Origin: Nitrospirota bacterium | GTDB taxonomy: Bacteria; Nitrospirota; Thermodesulfovibrionia; Thermodesulfovibrionales; JdFR-88 | NCBI GenBank assembly: GCA_014874185.1 | Contig: JACWAF010000022.1 | Location: 1 to 40,354 of the forward strand | Length of the DNA: 40,354 bases | Direction of reading: 5' to 3' | In this document: in pieces, positions 23,001 to 31,811 of the stretch | Numbering within the stretch: the first letter of the stretch is position 1 | How the letters are laid out: the number at the start of each line of letters is the position of its first letter | Program-made: the position numbers and the translations under genes | Notes under the pieces: generated by a model | What the model was told of the DNA's origin: nothing | The model's input: the letters and a program-made list of their open reading frames with translations, nothing else | The model's database searches: none

Positions 23001-24291
23001 TCGAGGCCGTCTTCAGGGCGGAAAAAATCTCGTCTATGGAGGCGAACCTTTCAGGCCGCGGCATCAGGCATTTCTGTACCAATGCGTCCATGATGGCCGG
23101 GACTTCCGGGTTCCTCTGCGATGGTTTCACAGAAGGGATTCCCTCAACCGTACCGGCAAGCATCTCGTAGAGGACCACGCCCATGGCATAAATGTCCGAA
23201 GCCATGCCCCCGCCGTCTTCAAAATAGGGCGTTTTCCCCGAATCCCCCTTTTCAAGCTCCAGATGCCCGCCTGTGTCGATAAAACATTCCGACGAAAGCT
23301 TTTCATGCGGCCCACTCCTCGCGTGAAAGTCCTTGAGCGCCCTCAAGGCAGACACCCACAGCTTTAAGGCCTCTTTCGGCTCCAGACGGCCCTCTCCGGC
23401 CAGTACCTCGCGCAGGGTTCTTTTGCCTTCGGGCAGGACAGGAGCTTTTTCCACCTGAGCGGGCGCCTCAGCCGGTTTGCCTTTGCTCTTAAGAAAAGAT
23501 AATCTTTGTGATACATCCTTGAACGAGGAATCCGCGGCGCTTATCTTTCTTAAAATATCCGAAGCCTTCTCCGCGTCCCCGGCCTTCTCCAGCATGAGAC
23601 TGAATGTGTAAAAATCCTCCAGGTTCGAGGCAAGCTCTTTCTGTTTGAGGCATATCTCGAACATCTCCGCAGCCTCCCTGTACATCTGAATCCCGTAAAG
23701 GAGTTCGGCGGACCGCCTGTAATTTCCGCCCTCCCTGCAGGAACGCGCGGCGGGCAGCGCCCTCCCGGCCTTCTCCAGGCAGTTAGCCGCATCCAGGTGG
23801 CGGCCGCATTTCCCGTAGAGGGCCGCGGCCTCTTCATTCCGGCCAAGGCTTTCGCTTATTTCCGCCGCGGCGCCGTAATTGCCGCCCCACTCGTAAAGCT
23901 CACAGGCCCTCTCCCGCTCACCAACAGACTCGAAGAGGGAAGCCGCCTGGAGGTAATCGCCGCCCTGCTCATAAAGGGGGGCCGCCCTGGCGTAATCATT
24001 GAATTTCTGGTCGTATATGAGAGCGGCGGAGACGTACTCTCCCTTCCTGATATACTCCTCGGCTTCCGCCCTCAAGTCCTGCGTAATGCTGCGGGTGCGT
24101 TTTTCGACTATGGTCTTTATGTAAAGCCTTCTTATGGCGAGAATGATTATGACCGCTACCGGAATGGCAAAAAATATATACAGGACCGGGGTGAACCTGG
24201 CCATGCGCCGGTCAAAATCAAAAGGGATGGCGCTCTCGAGCGCGGGTTTTGCGAACGGACTTCCGAGCAGTCTGAATATAAAACGGTCCAA
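22987..24291 (-). CDS. Membrane-anchored TPR protein with C-terminal half-pseudokinase
   Basis: 434 residues. One membrane helix (about 33-53, PVLYIFFAIPVAVIIILAI) is followed by a basic stretch, then alpha-helical TPR-like repeats (about 72-265) with units such as YEQGGDYLQAASLFESVGE. After a Pro/Ala linker, residues about 290-430 match only the C-lobe of a Ser/Thr kinase: helix E (EALKLWVSALRALKDFHA), a catalytic-loop position reading HEKLSSEC instead of HRDLKPxN, a DFG position reading EKGDSG, then a well-kept ASDIYAMGVVLYEMLAG and a final helix with CLMPRPERFASIDE. The N-lobe is missing, so it cannot be a normal kinase. The TTG start lacks a Shine-Dalgarno; ATG 24204 is an alternative. 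Last gene of the long minus-strand run. Confidence 0.85.
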   Translation of the reverse strand: MDRFIFRLLGSPFAKPALESAIPFDFDRRMARFTPVLYIFFAIPVAVIIILAIRRLYIKTIVEKRTRSITQDLRAEAEEYIRKGEYVSAALIYDQKFNDYARAAPLYEQGGDYLQAASLFESVGERERACELYEWGGNYGAAAEISESLGRNEEAAALYGKCGRHLDAANCLEKAGRALPAARSCREGGNYRRSAELLYGIQMYREAAEMFEICLKQKELASNLEDFYTFSLMLEKAGDAEKASDILRKISAADSSFKDVSQRLSFLKSKGKPAEAPAQVEKAPVLPEGKRTLREVLAGEGRLEPKEALKLWVSALRALKDFHARSGPHEKLSSECFIDTGGHLELEKGDSGKTPYFEDGGGMASDIYAMGVVLYEMLAGTVEGIPSVKPSQRNPEVPAIMDALVQKCLMPRPERFASIDEIFSALKTASKKKE

Positions 24292-24296
24292 AAGTT

Positions 24297-25898
24297 CTAG
24301 AATAGAGAGACCTCCAGCCCCTTGTCCATGCTGTATACCGGGTAAATAGTATAGTTTTTCACATAGGGCTGGCGCAACATTATGTCCTTTCTATGCCAGA
24401 AAGGCACCCACGGGGCGTCATCCACTATGATCTGCTCGGCCCTCTGGTAATAGCGGTCCCTCTCAGCAGTGTCCCTTGCCGACTGCCCCTGGGCTATAAG
24501 CCTGTCCACCCGCGGGTTTTCATAAAAAGTCCTGTTGCCGGCGGGGCCCTTGTTGGCGGAATCAAACAGCGGGTAAAGGAAGTTCTCCGGGTCAGGGTAA
24601 TCGGCCCACCAGCTTATCCAGAAGATGTCGCTTTCGCCATTATTGAGGGCCTCCCGGTAGGCGTTCCATTCCAGTTGTTTTATCCGCGCGTGTATCCCCA
24701 CCTGGCTGAGGTATGATTGTATAATCTCCGCCATGTCCGCGACCTCTTCCTGCGCGGTTATGTAAAAGCTGACGGTCAAACCGTTTTTATAGCCCGCCTC
24801 TTTGAGAAGCTGTCTGGCCTTTTCGGGGTTGTATGGGTAGCCTTTGGGCCTTGGCCAGTCCCTGAGCGCGGGCGGCACGGGGCCGGATGCCAATGTGCCC
24901 CTGCCCTCCATGAAGGTCCGAAGGATCTTTTTGCGGTCTATGGCGCAGCTTACGGCCTCCCTCAATTTTTTATTATTAAATGGCGGGCGCGAGCAATTAA
25001 GCCCCAGATAATAGGTATTTATGCCGTCTATGGAAGCGGTATTGCCCTTCCATTTGGGGTCCGCACGGAACTGGCTGTACATGGATGCCGGAACGCTTAT
25101 CACGTCAAGGTTCCCAAGCTCGAATTCCACCACGGCCGTGAGGTCTTCGGGGATTATCCTGTAAACAATCCCCTTCACCTTCGGATGCCCGTCGAAATAA
25201 TCATCTCTGGCCAGGAGGACCACCTCCTGGCCAGAGGCCCATTTTTGCAGTACATAAGGCCCCGTGCCTACGGGGTGCGCACCGAAGGCGAACCTGTCCC
25301 CGGCAAGCTCTTTGGGGACGACATAGGCCGCAGTCATGGCAAGCAGGTCCAGAAACGGCGAGAACGGTTTTGAGAGGGTCAGCCTGAGCGTATAGGGATT
25401 TACCACTTCAATCCCTTCAATCCCTGCGGCCCTGCCTTCCGAGAACTCCTTCGCGCCCTTTAGCCTCTCCAGAACCCATGTATTGGGGGAAGCGGTCTCT
25501 TTATTTAAAAGCCGCTCGAAGGAGTACCTGAAGTCATCAGCCGTGACCTCGCGGCCATTGGAGAATTTGACCCCCTTTTTAAGCCTGAACGTATACGAAA
25601 GGCCGTCCTTCGAGACATCCCAGCTTTGGGCCATATCGGGGATTATTTTGAGGCCCGGCCCTATCCGGACAAGCCCGTTAAAGAGCTTGGCCGCTATCGA
25701 GCCGCCCGTCACGTCGGTTATCATGGCGGGGTCAAGGTTGGAGGGGTCTGCGGCAATCCTGAAATAGATATAGCCCGGCATCCTGTTTTGAGACGTGCAT
25801 GCAGAGAGGCCCAAAAACAAAAAGGCCATGGCAAGGGCCATGGCCTTCAGAATATGTCTCTTTTCAATACCTGAGAAAGGCCCCGATGCCGCCGGCAT
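24297..25898 (-). CDS. Oligopeptide/dipeptide ABC-transporter substrate-binding lipoprotein
   Basis: A family-5 solute-binding protein of 533 codons. The signal ends in a lipobox, FLGLSAC. The mature part shows the classic blocks: DPSNLDPAMITD, LFNGLVRI, SWDVSKDGLSYTFRLKKGVKFSNG, VTADDFRYSFERLL, PVGTGPY, LREAVSCAIDRKKI and NPEKARQLLKEAGY, ending with WHRKDI and the final MDKGLEVSLF. No permease or ATPase gene is adjacent, so it must share a transporter encoded elsewhere or act alone. The 5' end overlaps the eRF1-like gene by about 35 bases. The true start could be downstream of ATG 25898, but basic residues before the hydrophobic core argue against using Met20. Confidence 0.93.
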   Translation of the reverse strand: MPAASGPFSGIEKRHILKAMALAMAFLFLGLSACTSQNRMPGYIYFRIAADPSNLDPAMITDVTGGSIAAKLFNGLVRIGPGLKIIPDMAQSWDVSKDGLSYTFRLKKGVKFSNGREVTADDFRYSFERLLNKETASPNTWVLERLKGAKEFSEGRAAGIEGIEVVNPYTLRLTLSKPFSPFLDLLAMTAAYVVPKELAGDRFAFGAHPVGTGPYVLQKWASGQEVVLLARDDYFDGHPKVKGIVYRIIPEDLTAVVEFELGNLDVISVPASMYSQFRADPKWKGNTASIDGINTYYLGLNCSRPPFNNKKLREAVSCAIDRKKILRTFMEGRGTLASGPVPPALRDWPRPKGYPYNPEKARQLLKEAGYKNGLTVSFYITAQEEVADMAEIIQSYLSQVGIHARIKQLEWNAYREALNNGESDIFWISWWADYPDPENFLYPLFDSANKGPAGNRTFYENPRVDRLIAQGQSARDTAERDRYYQRAEQIIVDDAPWVPFWHRKDIMLRQPYVKNYTIYPVYSMDKGLEVSLF

Positions 25899-27033
25899 TC
25901 CTGAGTTTTTCGTTACCGTAGACTATGCTCACCCTGCCGCCCAGTTCAACTGTTTTCTGCATTACGAGGCTGGCCATATAGTTTACCTTTTCGAATGGGC
26001 CTTTGCAATAAGGGCATGTCCCCGCACCGGCCGAAAGCGCCCTGCAATTGCGGCAGAAATAGCCCGGCTGGCTGAAATCGGAGTCAACGAGGAGTTCCAT
26101 TATCCTCTGCTCCTCCAGCATGAAGAGCACGTCCTCCATCCCGAGCACGGCCTGCTGGTCCTTAAGCGTGCGCTCCATCAGCTCGTCAACCTTTTCGGCG
26201 TCTCTTTTATGCTTGTGCCCCTCCGTAACGGACATGGCCTTTTTCAGGACATCCATGCCCGTCTCGTACATCCCGGCCGCGAAGGTGCCGATAATCAATT
26301 CCCTGAACCTCTCCGGAAGCCTGTCAATGGCCATGTACAGGACTTCCTCCGGCCCGCCCGTTACAATTCCCTCAACGGCCTGCCCTTCCATAATCCGCTC
26401 CATATGCCCTACCACATCGTTTACATGGATGCCCACGTGCACGGCAACGTGCCTTTCCTGGCTTTTGTCGCCAAGTATCGCGGTGGCAAGGATGGTCTCG
26501 CCTTTCGTGCTCCTGACGCTCTCGCCCCTCCGGGAATCGCCTTCCTTGTGCCTTCCGGGGATGTCGGGTGCGTGCATCTCGGTATATTCCACCAGTTCGC
26601 CCATCCCGGTAACGAAGATACGCGCGTTCTCCTTGTCCAGAAGGAGGACGATATAGCGCCTGTATGCGTCCATTATCTCTATAAGGGGTTTCAGGTAAGG
26701 TACCTTGTCCACTATCAGCCGGCTCTTCACCGGGACCGGCAGGTGAAACTCCTTCCAGTACCCGCCGCCCCTGGAGCTGATGAGGCAGAGCCCTTTCCTG
26801 AACTCCCGCTTGCTGCCGATGAAGTAGTCCTCTATGGCTTCCAGGTCTTTCTTTATTTTCTTGTATGCCGGTTTTTCGGTCTTTTCCGCCGCGTCTTTCA
26901 CCATGTTCTTGAATTCCACCAGGTATTCGCCGCGCGGGTTGGCAAGGGGGTCCACATTAAGATAGAGGCTTACGTAATAATCCGCGTCGGAGTCGATCGA
27001 AGCCATCTCCCTCAGTTCCTCAAGCGTCAGCAT
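25864..27033 (-). CDS. eRF1-like (bacterial archaeo-eukaryotic release factor type) Zn-ribbon protein
   Basis: The 389-residue protein resembles bacterial eRF1-like (baeRF/VLRF1) proteins. The N-terminal domain has YYVSLYLNVDP and a basic helical region; the central domain includes VPVPVKSRLIVDKVPYLKPL and YIVLLLDKENARIFV; the C-terminal region has GGPEEV (about 226-231), then a zinc ribbon FCRNC...TCPYCKG (C327, C330, C340, C343). Known family inferences link these proteins to ribosome rescue; a peptidyl-tRNA hydrolysing GGQ loop is not seen. GAAGGAGG before ATG 27033 fixes the start; the frame is open further upstream. It overlaps the AI-2E-type permease gene by 14 bases. Confidence 0.8.
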   Translation of the reverse strand: MLTLEELREMASIDSDADYYVSLYLNVDPLANPRGEYLVEFKNMVKDAAEKTEKPAYKKIKKDLEAIEDYFIGSKREFRKGLCLISSRGGGYWKEFHLPVPVKSRLIVDKVPYLKPLIEIMDAYRRYIVLLLDKENARIFVTGMGELVEYTEMHAPDIPGRHKEGDSRRGESVRSTKGETILATAILGDKSQERHVAVHVGIHVNDVVGHMERIMEGQAVEGIVTGGPEEVLYMAIDRLPERFRELIIGTFAAGMYETGMDVLKKAMSVTEGHKHKRDAEKVDELMERTLKDQQAVLGMEDVLFMLEEQRIMELLVDSDFSQPGYFCRNCRALSAGAGTCPYCKGPFEKVNYMASLVMQKTVELGGRVSIVYGNEKLRNAGGIGAFLRY

Positions 27034-28096
27034 CGGTTCCTCCTTCGATCTCGCCAAAAATCTGCATAATGGAGATGAACAGTGCAAGGGTAAGGGGGCC
27101 CAGAACCAGGCCGATAAGCCCGAAAACGTTTATGCCCCCGAGGACGCTGAAAAAAATCAACAAGGTGTGCATCTTGGTCCTACCACTAATTATAACGGGT
27201 TTAAGGAGGTTATCAACCGTGCTTATGACGAATACCCCTACGGCGAACATGGCAATGCCTTTCCAGAGATGCCCAAGGAGCATGAAGACGATTGTGGCGG
27301 GCCCCCATACGACCATTGTCCCCACGGCCGGGACAAACGAGGCAAAAAAGGTTGCGGCGCCCAGGAGCACGGGCGCTTCCGCCCCGAGTATCCAGAAGGT
27401 AAGCCCGGCTATGGCCCCCTGCATTGCCGCGATTATGATGCCGCCATAGATAGTGGAGATCACCATGTCCACTACCTGCTTTTTAAGCCGTTCCTTGTGT
27501 TTGCCCGCAAACGGCAGGTAATTGTTTATCCTGGTGGTGAATTCCTTCCCGTCCCTGAGGAGAAAAAAGCTGGTGAAAAGGAGCAGAAAGATGTCGAAGA
27601 AAAACTGGAGCAGGTTTTTTGCGCCCACGGTTATCTGCAGCAGGAGAAAAGAACGAAGACTCTGCAGGTTCTGAAAGATTATCTGCTCCAGGTTTATGCC
27701 CTTAACCGGCAAAACCGACTGCAGCCTGCTTATGAACTGAAGGACTTTGGGGTGCTCAATAAGTGATTTCAGCTCTATATTCCCGCCGCCTGCCGCAAAC
27801 TTGTCCACCAGGGCCTTCACCTCGTAGACAAACAGATAACCCATGTAGGAGAACGGCCCGAAAATGATTATCACGATAAGGATTACGGTTATCAGAGAGG
27901 CCAGCGCCTTGAACCTGAGCTTCACCACCAAAAGCGCGTAGACAGGATAGAGGAGTATGGAAAACACTATCGCCCACCCTATGGGGGTGAAAAAGGGCTT
28001 GATGATCCTGTAAGTAAAATAACCGAAGAACAGGACCAGGCCTATTAGTATGAAACGGAAAAACCTGTCCCCGGAGTTCTGGCTATAATTTTTCAC
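27020..28096 (-). CDS. AI-2E family transporter (PerM/YdiK-type permease)
   Basis: The 358-residue inner-membrane protein has about eight hydrophobic segments in the family pattern: two N-terminal helices (15-60), one at 65-95, a soluble central part (100-150), then helices from 160 onward with FTSFFLLRDG, VISTIYGGIIIAAMQGAIAGLTFWILG, PAVGTMVVWGPA, NLLKPVIISGRTKMHTLLIFFSVLGGINVFGLIGLVLGP in pieces. Family members export autoinducer-2 or ions; the substrate cannot be deduced. The start is GTG 28096, overlapping the preceding gene by 14 bases, so it is translated within the long operon. Confidence 0.93.
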   Translation of the reverse strand: MKNYSQNSGDRFFRFILIGLVLFFGYFTYRIIKPFFTPIGWAIVFSILLYPVYALLVVKLRFKALASLITVILIVIIIFGPFSYMGYLFVYEVKALVDKFAAGGGNIELKSLIEHPKVLQFISRLQSVLPVKGINLEQIIFQNLQSLRSFLLLQITVGAKNLLQFFFDIFLLLFTSFFLLRDGKEFTTRINNYLPFAGKHKERLKKQVVDMVISTIYGGIIIAAMQGAIAGLTFWILGAEAPVLLGAATFFASFVPAVGTMVVWGPATIVFMLLGHLWKGIAMFAVGVFVISTVDNLLKPVIISGRTKMHTLLIFFSVLGGINVFGLIGLVLGPLTLALFISIMQIFGEIEGGTDADA

Positions 28097-28754
28097 GCGC
28101 GCTGGCCTCTATGAAAGCGGCGAAGATATTGCACGCGAGGCCCTCACCCGGCATTCTCTCCGGGTGCCACTGTACTCCCGTGAAAAAAGGATGCCCCTCA
28201 AGGCGGAAGGCCTCGACGATGCCGTCAGGGGCGCGCGCGATGACCTTCAGCGGCGTGGCAACCGTTCTGCATGCCTGATGATGATGGCTGTTCACTTCAA
28301 ACTCGCCCCGGCCCAGGAATTCGTCATCCAGGGCTATTTGATGCGTGCCCTCTCTGTGCCGAAGCGCGCCCTGACGCTCGCTTATGTCCTGGTACAGGCT
28401 GCCCCCAAGCGCCACGTTTGCAAGCTGCATCCCGTAGCAGATGGAAAGGAGGGGCTTCCCCGTGCGGACGGATTCATTTACAAGCCCTATCTCGAAAGCG
28501 GTGCGCTCCACGGGGACGATCTTTTCCGCAAGCCTTATGCCCTCGCCGTAACAGGACGGGTGGATGTCCGCGCCTCCCGGGATGAGAATGCCCTGAAACC
28601 TCCGGAAATATTCTTTTGGGTCCCCATGGGGGGGAATGCAAACCGGCAGACCGCCAGCCCCGCAAACGGCCTCTATGCAGCTTTTCTTTACCGTGAAGGC
28701 GCCCTCTTCGGGGTTCAGGATGATGCCTATAAACGGCCTGGCCATCAAAGACAT
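28083..28754 (-). CDS. Gamma-glutamyl-gamma-aminobutyrate hydrolase-like (peptidase C26)
   Basis: Class-I glutamine-amidotransferase-fold hydrolase of about 223 residues. Visible motifs: FIGIILNPE at the start, GILIPGGADIHPSCYG, nucleophile Cys in LSICYGMQLANVALGG, NSHHHQA, and the His-Glu pair in GVQWHPER. These match the PuuD/C26 family that cleaves gamma-glutamyl amide bonds. ATG 28754 (or 28745) is the likely start; the frame is open to 28799. Next to an N-acyl-D-amino-acid deacylase and a peptide-binding lipoprotein, a role in degrading unusual peptides or peptidoglycan fragments is plausible but inferred. Confidence 0.92.
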   Translation of the reverse strand: MSLMARPFIGIILNPEEGAFTVKKSCIEAVCGAGGLPVCIPPHGDPKEYFRRFQGILIPGGADIHPSCYGEGIRLAEKIVPVERTAFEIGLVNESVRTGKPLLSICYGMQLANVALGGSLYQDISERQGALRHREGTHQIALDDEFLGRGEFEVNSHHHQACRTVATPLKVIARAPDGIVEAFRLEGHPFFTGVQWHPERMPGEGLACNIFAAFIEASAREKL

Positions 28755-28767
28755 GGTTTCTTGAATT

Positions 28768-30471
28768 TCAGAGGCCGTGCCTGAGGACCTTGCCGGCACC
28801 GTTGCCGGTTAATTCTCCGTATTTTATGGCAGCGGCCCCGTTCACGAACAGATGGACTACCCCTTCCGCCTTTCTGAAAGGCTCATCGAATGTGGCGGTA
28901 TCGCACAGTTTTTCCGGATCGAATACAACCATATCGGCGTAAAAACCTTCATGGATGAGCCCCCTCGCCTTCAGGCCGAAGGTCGCCGCGGGAAGGGAGG
29001 TCAGCCTCCTTATGGCCTCGGCAAGTCCCATCAGCCCTTCTTCCATTGTATATCTTTTAATGAAGCGCGGGAAGCTGCCAAAACCGCGCGGGTGCGGCTT
29101 TCCAATGGCGGTAATCCCGCTGAAGTCCCGCGCCGAACTGTCAGACCCCACCATCACCCAGGGCAGCCGGTAGAAACGCTTAAGGTTGTCCTCCGTCATG
29201 CCGTGGAATATCGCCCCGGCCCTAGCCGAAGACCTGATAATTATGTGAATAGCCGCATCGGCGGGGGACATGTTAATCGCGGCCGCTATATCGGAGATGT
29301 TCCTGCCTTCCATCCACCGGTCTTCCTCAACCGGGGTGTTTGAAAGATAAACGCCCCGCCAGTAATCCGGGGCGGTTTTCATCTGCCCCTTTATCCTTGC
29401 AAGCGCATCGGGGCCCTTAAGCCTCTTCAATTCCTCGTCGATTCCGCCATCGTATGCCCAGGCGGGCAGCACCGTATCAAGGTCGGTGGAGGACGCCGTA
29501 TACGGGTATCTGTCGGCGGTCGCCCTCAGGCCCCCGGCCCTCGACTCTTCCAGGAGGTTTATCGCGGCATCTATTTTGCCCCAGTTCTCCTTGCCCGCCG
29601 TCTTTATATGAGATACGTGCAGGGCCCCCGCTTTTTTGCCGATCGCGATGGCCTCTTCTATCGCCTCAAGGAGTTTCGCCCCCTCGCTCCTCATATGGGT
29701 GGCGTATATGAAAGGCTGAGAGGCGTTTTTCCCGGTCTCCGCAAGCGCTTCCAGTTCTCCGGTCTTCGAGTACGCGCCGGGGGGATAGATGAGCCCGGAG
29801 GAGAGCCCGATTGCCCCGGCCTGCAGCGACTCAACAAGCAGCCTCTTCATTTCAGCCATGCCTGGTGCGGACGGGTCCTTGTCCTTGTAGCCCACCACCG
29901 ACCCCCTTATATTCCCGTGCCCGGCCAGGGTGGCGAAATTCATCCAGGGCCGTCTTTTTTCCAGAATGCGAAGGTATTCGGAAAGCGAGTTCCATCGCTC
30001 TTTGATGGCGAGTTCTTTCAAATCTTCTTCCCTGCGCTCCGCGGCCTCGCCAAGGAGGGGGCCGCCTGAAAGCCCGCAGTTTCCGTTTATCTCGGTCGTG
30101 ACGCCCTGGAAGAGTTTTCCCTGAGCGGCGTGAGGGTCGGCCAGGAGCGTGAAATCGGAATGGCTGTGCGTGTCTATGAAACCCGGCGCCACCGAAAGCC
30201 CGCTGGCGTCGATGGTCTCTCCAGCGCGGGGCTCTTTATCTCCTGTACAGGAGATAACAGAATTCCCAACCGCAATATTCAGCCTCTTGGGCGGGCCGCC
30301 CGACCCGTCGTAGACAAGGCCGTTTTTTATGAGAAGCTGGTAGTCCGTAGGGCCGTTACCTTTGCGCGATGTCCTGCGGGGGTATTTCGTTGAGGAAGCT
30401 CCCGATCCCGCGCGCAAGTCCCCTGGAGACGTCATCAAGGTATTCATCCTTTTCAAGGAGGGATTCGTCAT
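28768..30471 (-). CDS. N-acyl-D-amino-acid deacylase (D-aminoacylase)
   Basis: Zinc amidohydrolase that removes acyl groups from D-amino acids. The conserved part starts at LLIKNGLVYDGSG (about residue 46), then carries the metal-binding APGFIDTHSHSDF, the NGNCG cysteine, AGHGNIRGSVVG, IYATHMRSEG, LHVSHIKTAG, DRYPYTASSTDL, MVGSDSSA and the closing GFYADMVVFDPE. The first 40 or so residues are basic, not conserved, and overlap the upstream amidase gene by 116 bases; no ATG, GTG or TTG lies nearer the conserved start, so the real start is uncertain (Met9, Met13 or a rare codon). It is full length otherwise and embedded in the long minus-strand operon. Confidence 0.94.
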   Translation of the reverse strand: MTNPSLKRMNTLMTSPGDLRAGSGASSTKYPRRTSRKGNGPTDYQLLIKNGLVYDGSGGPPKRLNIAVGNSVISCTGDKEPRAGETIDASGLSVAPGFIDTHSHSDFTLLADPHAAQGKLFQGVTTEINGNCGLSGGPLLGEAAERREEDLKELAIKERWNSLSEYLRILEKRRPWMNFATLAGHGNIRGSVVGYKDKDPSAPGMAEMKRLLVESLQAGAIGLSSGLIYPPGAYSKTGELEALAETGKNASQPFIYATHMRSEGAKLLEAIEEAIAIGKKAGALHVSHIKTAGKENWGKIDAAINLLEESRAGGLRATADRYPYTASSTDLDTVLPAWAYDGGIDEELKRLKGPDALARIKGQMKTAPDYWRGVYLSNTPVEEDRWMEGRNISDIAAAINMSPADAAIHIIIRSSARAGAIFHGMTEDNLKRFYRLPWVMVGSDSSARDFSGITAIGKPHPRGFGSFPRFIKRYTMEEGLMGLAEAIRRLTSLPAATFGLKARGLIHEGFYADMVVFDPEKLCDTATFDEPFRKAEGVVHLFVNGAAAIKYGELTGNGAGKVLRHGL

Positions 30472-31534
30472 GCCTGTTGCTTATGAAGGATATCTCCGTG
30501 AGCACGGAAGGCATCTTCGCCCCTACCAGGACGTAAAAGAGCGCCTGCCTTACGCCCAGGTTGGGCTCGCCCGAAAAAGGCGAGGAGTCCAGCGATTTCG
30601 AGATGGAGTCATCTATATAGTGGGCCAGCTTCAGGGATTCATCGCGTTTTCCCTGAAGTTCCAGAGAGGCGAGGATAGTCCCAAGCTCGGTGCGGGCCCG
30701 CTTCATCCTGCGGAGCGAAATCTGGTTCTCCCTGGCGGCCACCCGGTTGGCCTCCTCGTCATCCGTGAAATTCAGGAAATAGGTCTCTATGCCCCGTGTA
30801 TTCGGGCGGGGGCTGGAGTTTATGTGAATGGAGACAAAAAGGTCCGCATTGAAACGGTTTGCTATCTGGGTGCGCTCCTCGAGGGTGAGGTAAACGTCCT
30901 TGTCCCGCGTGAGTTTCACGTCATAGTGCGGGTCTTTTTCCAGGAGCGCGGCAAGCCTTTTCGCTATACGGAGAGTTATGTCTTTTTCTTCGAGCCCGTC
31001 CTTGCTCATGGCGCCGGGGTCATGCCCGCCGTGGCCCGCGTCTATGACAATACGCCATTTATGGTGCAGCCCGGAGGATGAGAAACGGGCGGGATTTATC
31101 GCGGGCCTTGTTTGCGCGGCCTTGCCGGGGCCCGAGCCGTTTGAGAATTCGATTGAAATCTCATCCGGGCCGGCCCGTTTTATTATTTTTGCATTCACGT
31201 TTTTCCCAAGCTCAAAGACCAGCCTTACCGTCCGGCTGTCAAAGCGCCCGATCCTGACTTTCCTTACAAGCCCGCCTTCTTTTGCAAGCTCATCGGCATC
31301 TGCTCCGGTCCCCAGCCGCCATGACGCGATGCCCCTGAAGTCCATATACAGCCTTTCGGGGTCCTGGAGCCTGCCATAAGAGAACTGCACCGGGGCCGAT
31401 GTCCGGACAACCACTGCCGTAACTCCGGGCCCGGACTTGAAGTCTATATTTCTGATCTCCGCTGCCCTGGCATTTGCGAAAAATGCTGAAAGGAAAATTA
31501 TAATAAGGACGGCCTTTTGAGGAAGGCCCCTCAT
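30356..31534 (-). CDS. N-acetylmuramoyl-L-alanine amidase (AMIN + Amidase_3)
   Basis: Periplasmic cell-wall hydrolase cutting the MurNAc-L-Ala bond. About 392 residues from ATG 31534, which overlaps the NifU-like gene stop (ATGA); the open frame continues upstream but is not needed. A signal peptide (KAVLIIIFLSAFFANARA) is followed by an AMIN domain (about 25-125, beta-rich, TAVVVRTSAPVQFSYGRL) for septal or envelope targeting, and a catalytic Amidase_3 domain with zinc ligands in VIDAGHGGHDPGA, E in LEEKDITL and H in LFVSIHINSS, and the catalytic Glu in VLTEISFISN. It resembles AmiC. The neighbouring D-aminoacylase and C26 hydrolase could act on products of wall turnover. Confidence 0.95.
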   Translation of the reverse strand: MRGLPQKAVLIIIFLSAFFANARAAEIRNIDFKSGPGVTAVVVRTSAPVQFSYGRLQDPERLYMDFRGIASWRLGTGADADELAKEGGLVRKVRIGRFDSRTVRLVFELGKNVNAKIIKRAGPDEISIEFSNGSGPGKAAQTRPAINPARFSSSGLHHKWRIVIDAGHGGHDPGAMSKDGLEEKDITLRIAKRLAALLEKDPHYDVKLTRDKDVYLTLEERTQIANRFNADLFVSIHINSSPRPNTRGIETYFLNFTDDEEANRVAARENQISLRRMKRARTELGTILASLELQGKRDESLKLAHYIDDSISKSLDSSPFSGEPNLGVRQALFYVLVGAKMPSVLTEISFISNRHDESLLEKDEYLDDVSRGLARGIGSFLNEIPPQDIAQR

Positions 31535-31761
31535 ACGGCCTTCACCCCGGTTATCTCCGGCACCTCGTTTCTGAGCGTGCTTTCCACCCAGTTCTTCATC
31601 GTAAGGGCGGACATCCCGCAGGTGGCGCACGCGCCTGTCAGCCGGACATAAACGACATTGTCTTTTATGTCAATAAGTTCGATGTCCCCGCCCTCCCGCT
31701 TCAGGCCGCCCCTGATTTTTTCAAGGACTCCTTCAACTTTATTTCTTAACACATTGTCCAT
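31531..31761 (-). CDS. NifU-like C-terminal domain protein (Fe-S scaffold)
   Basis: The 76-residue stand-alone NifU C-terminal domain has the family fold pattern: VLEKIRGGLKREGGDIELIDI, then VYVRLTGACATCGMSALTM with the cluster-binding CxxC, and the helix VESTLRNEVPEI. Such Nfu-type proteins carry or deliver [4Fe-4S] clusters to target proteins. No isc or suf genes are near. Its stop overlaps the amidase start by four bases. Confidence 0.93.
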   Translation of the reverse strand: MDNVLRNKVEGVLEKIRGGLKREGGDIELIDIKDNVVYVRLTGACATCGMSALTMKNWVESTLRNEVPEITGVKAV

Positions 31762-31811
31762 AATAATTTTCCATTAAATAATAAGAATTTGCCAGGAAGA
31801 TTTCAAGAGGA

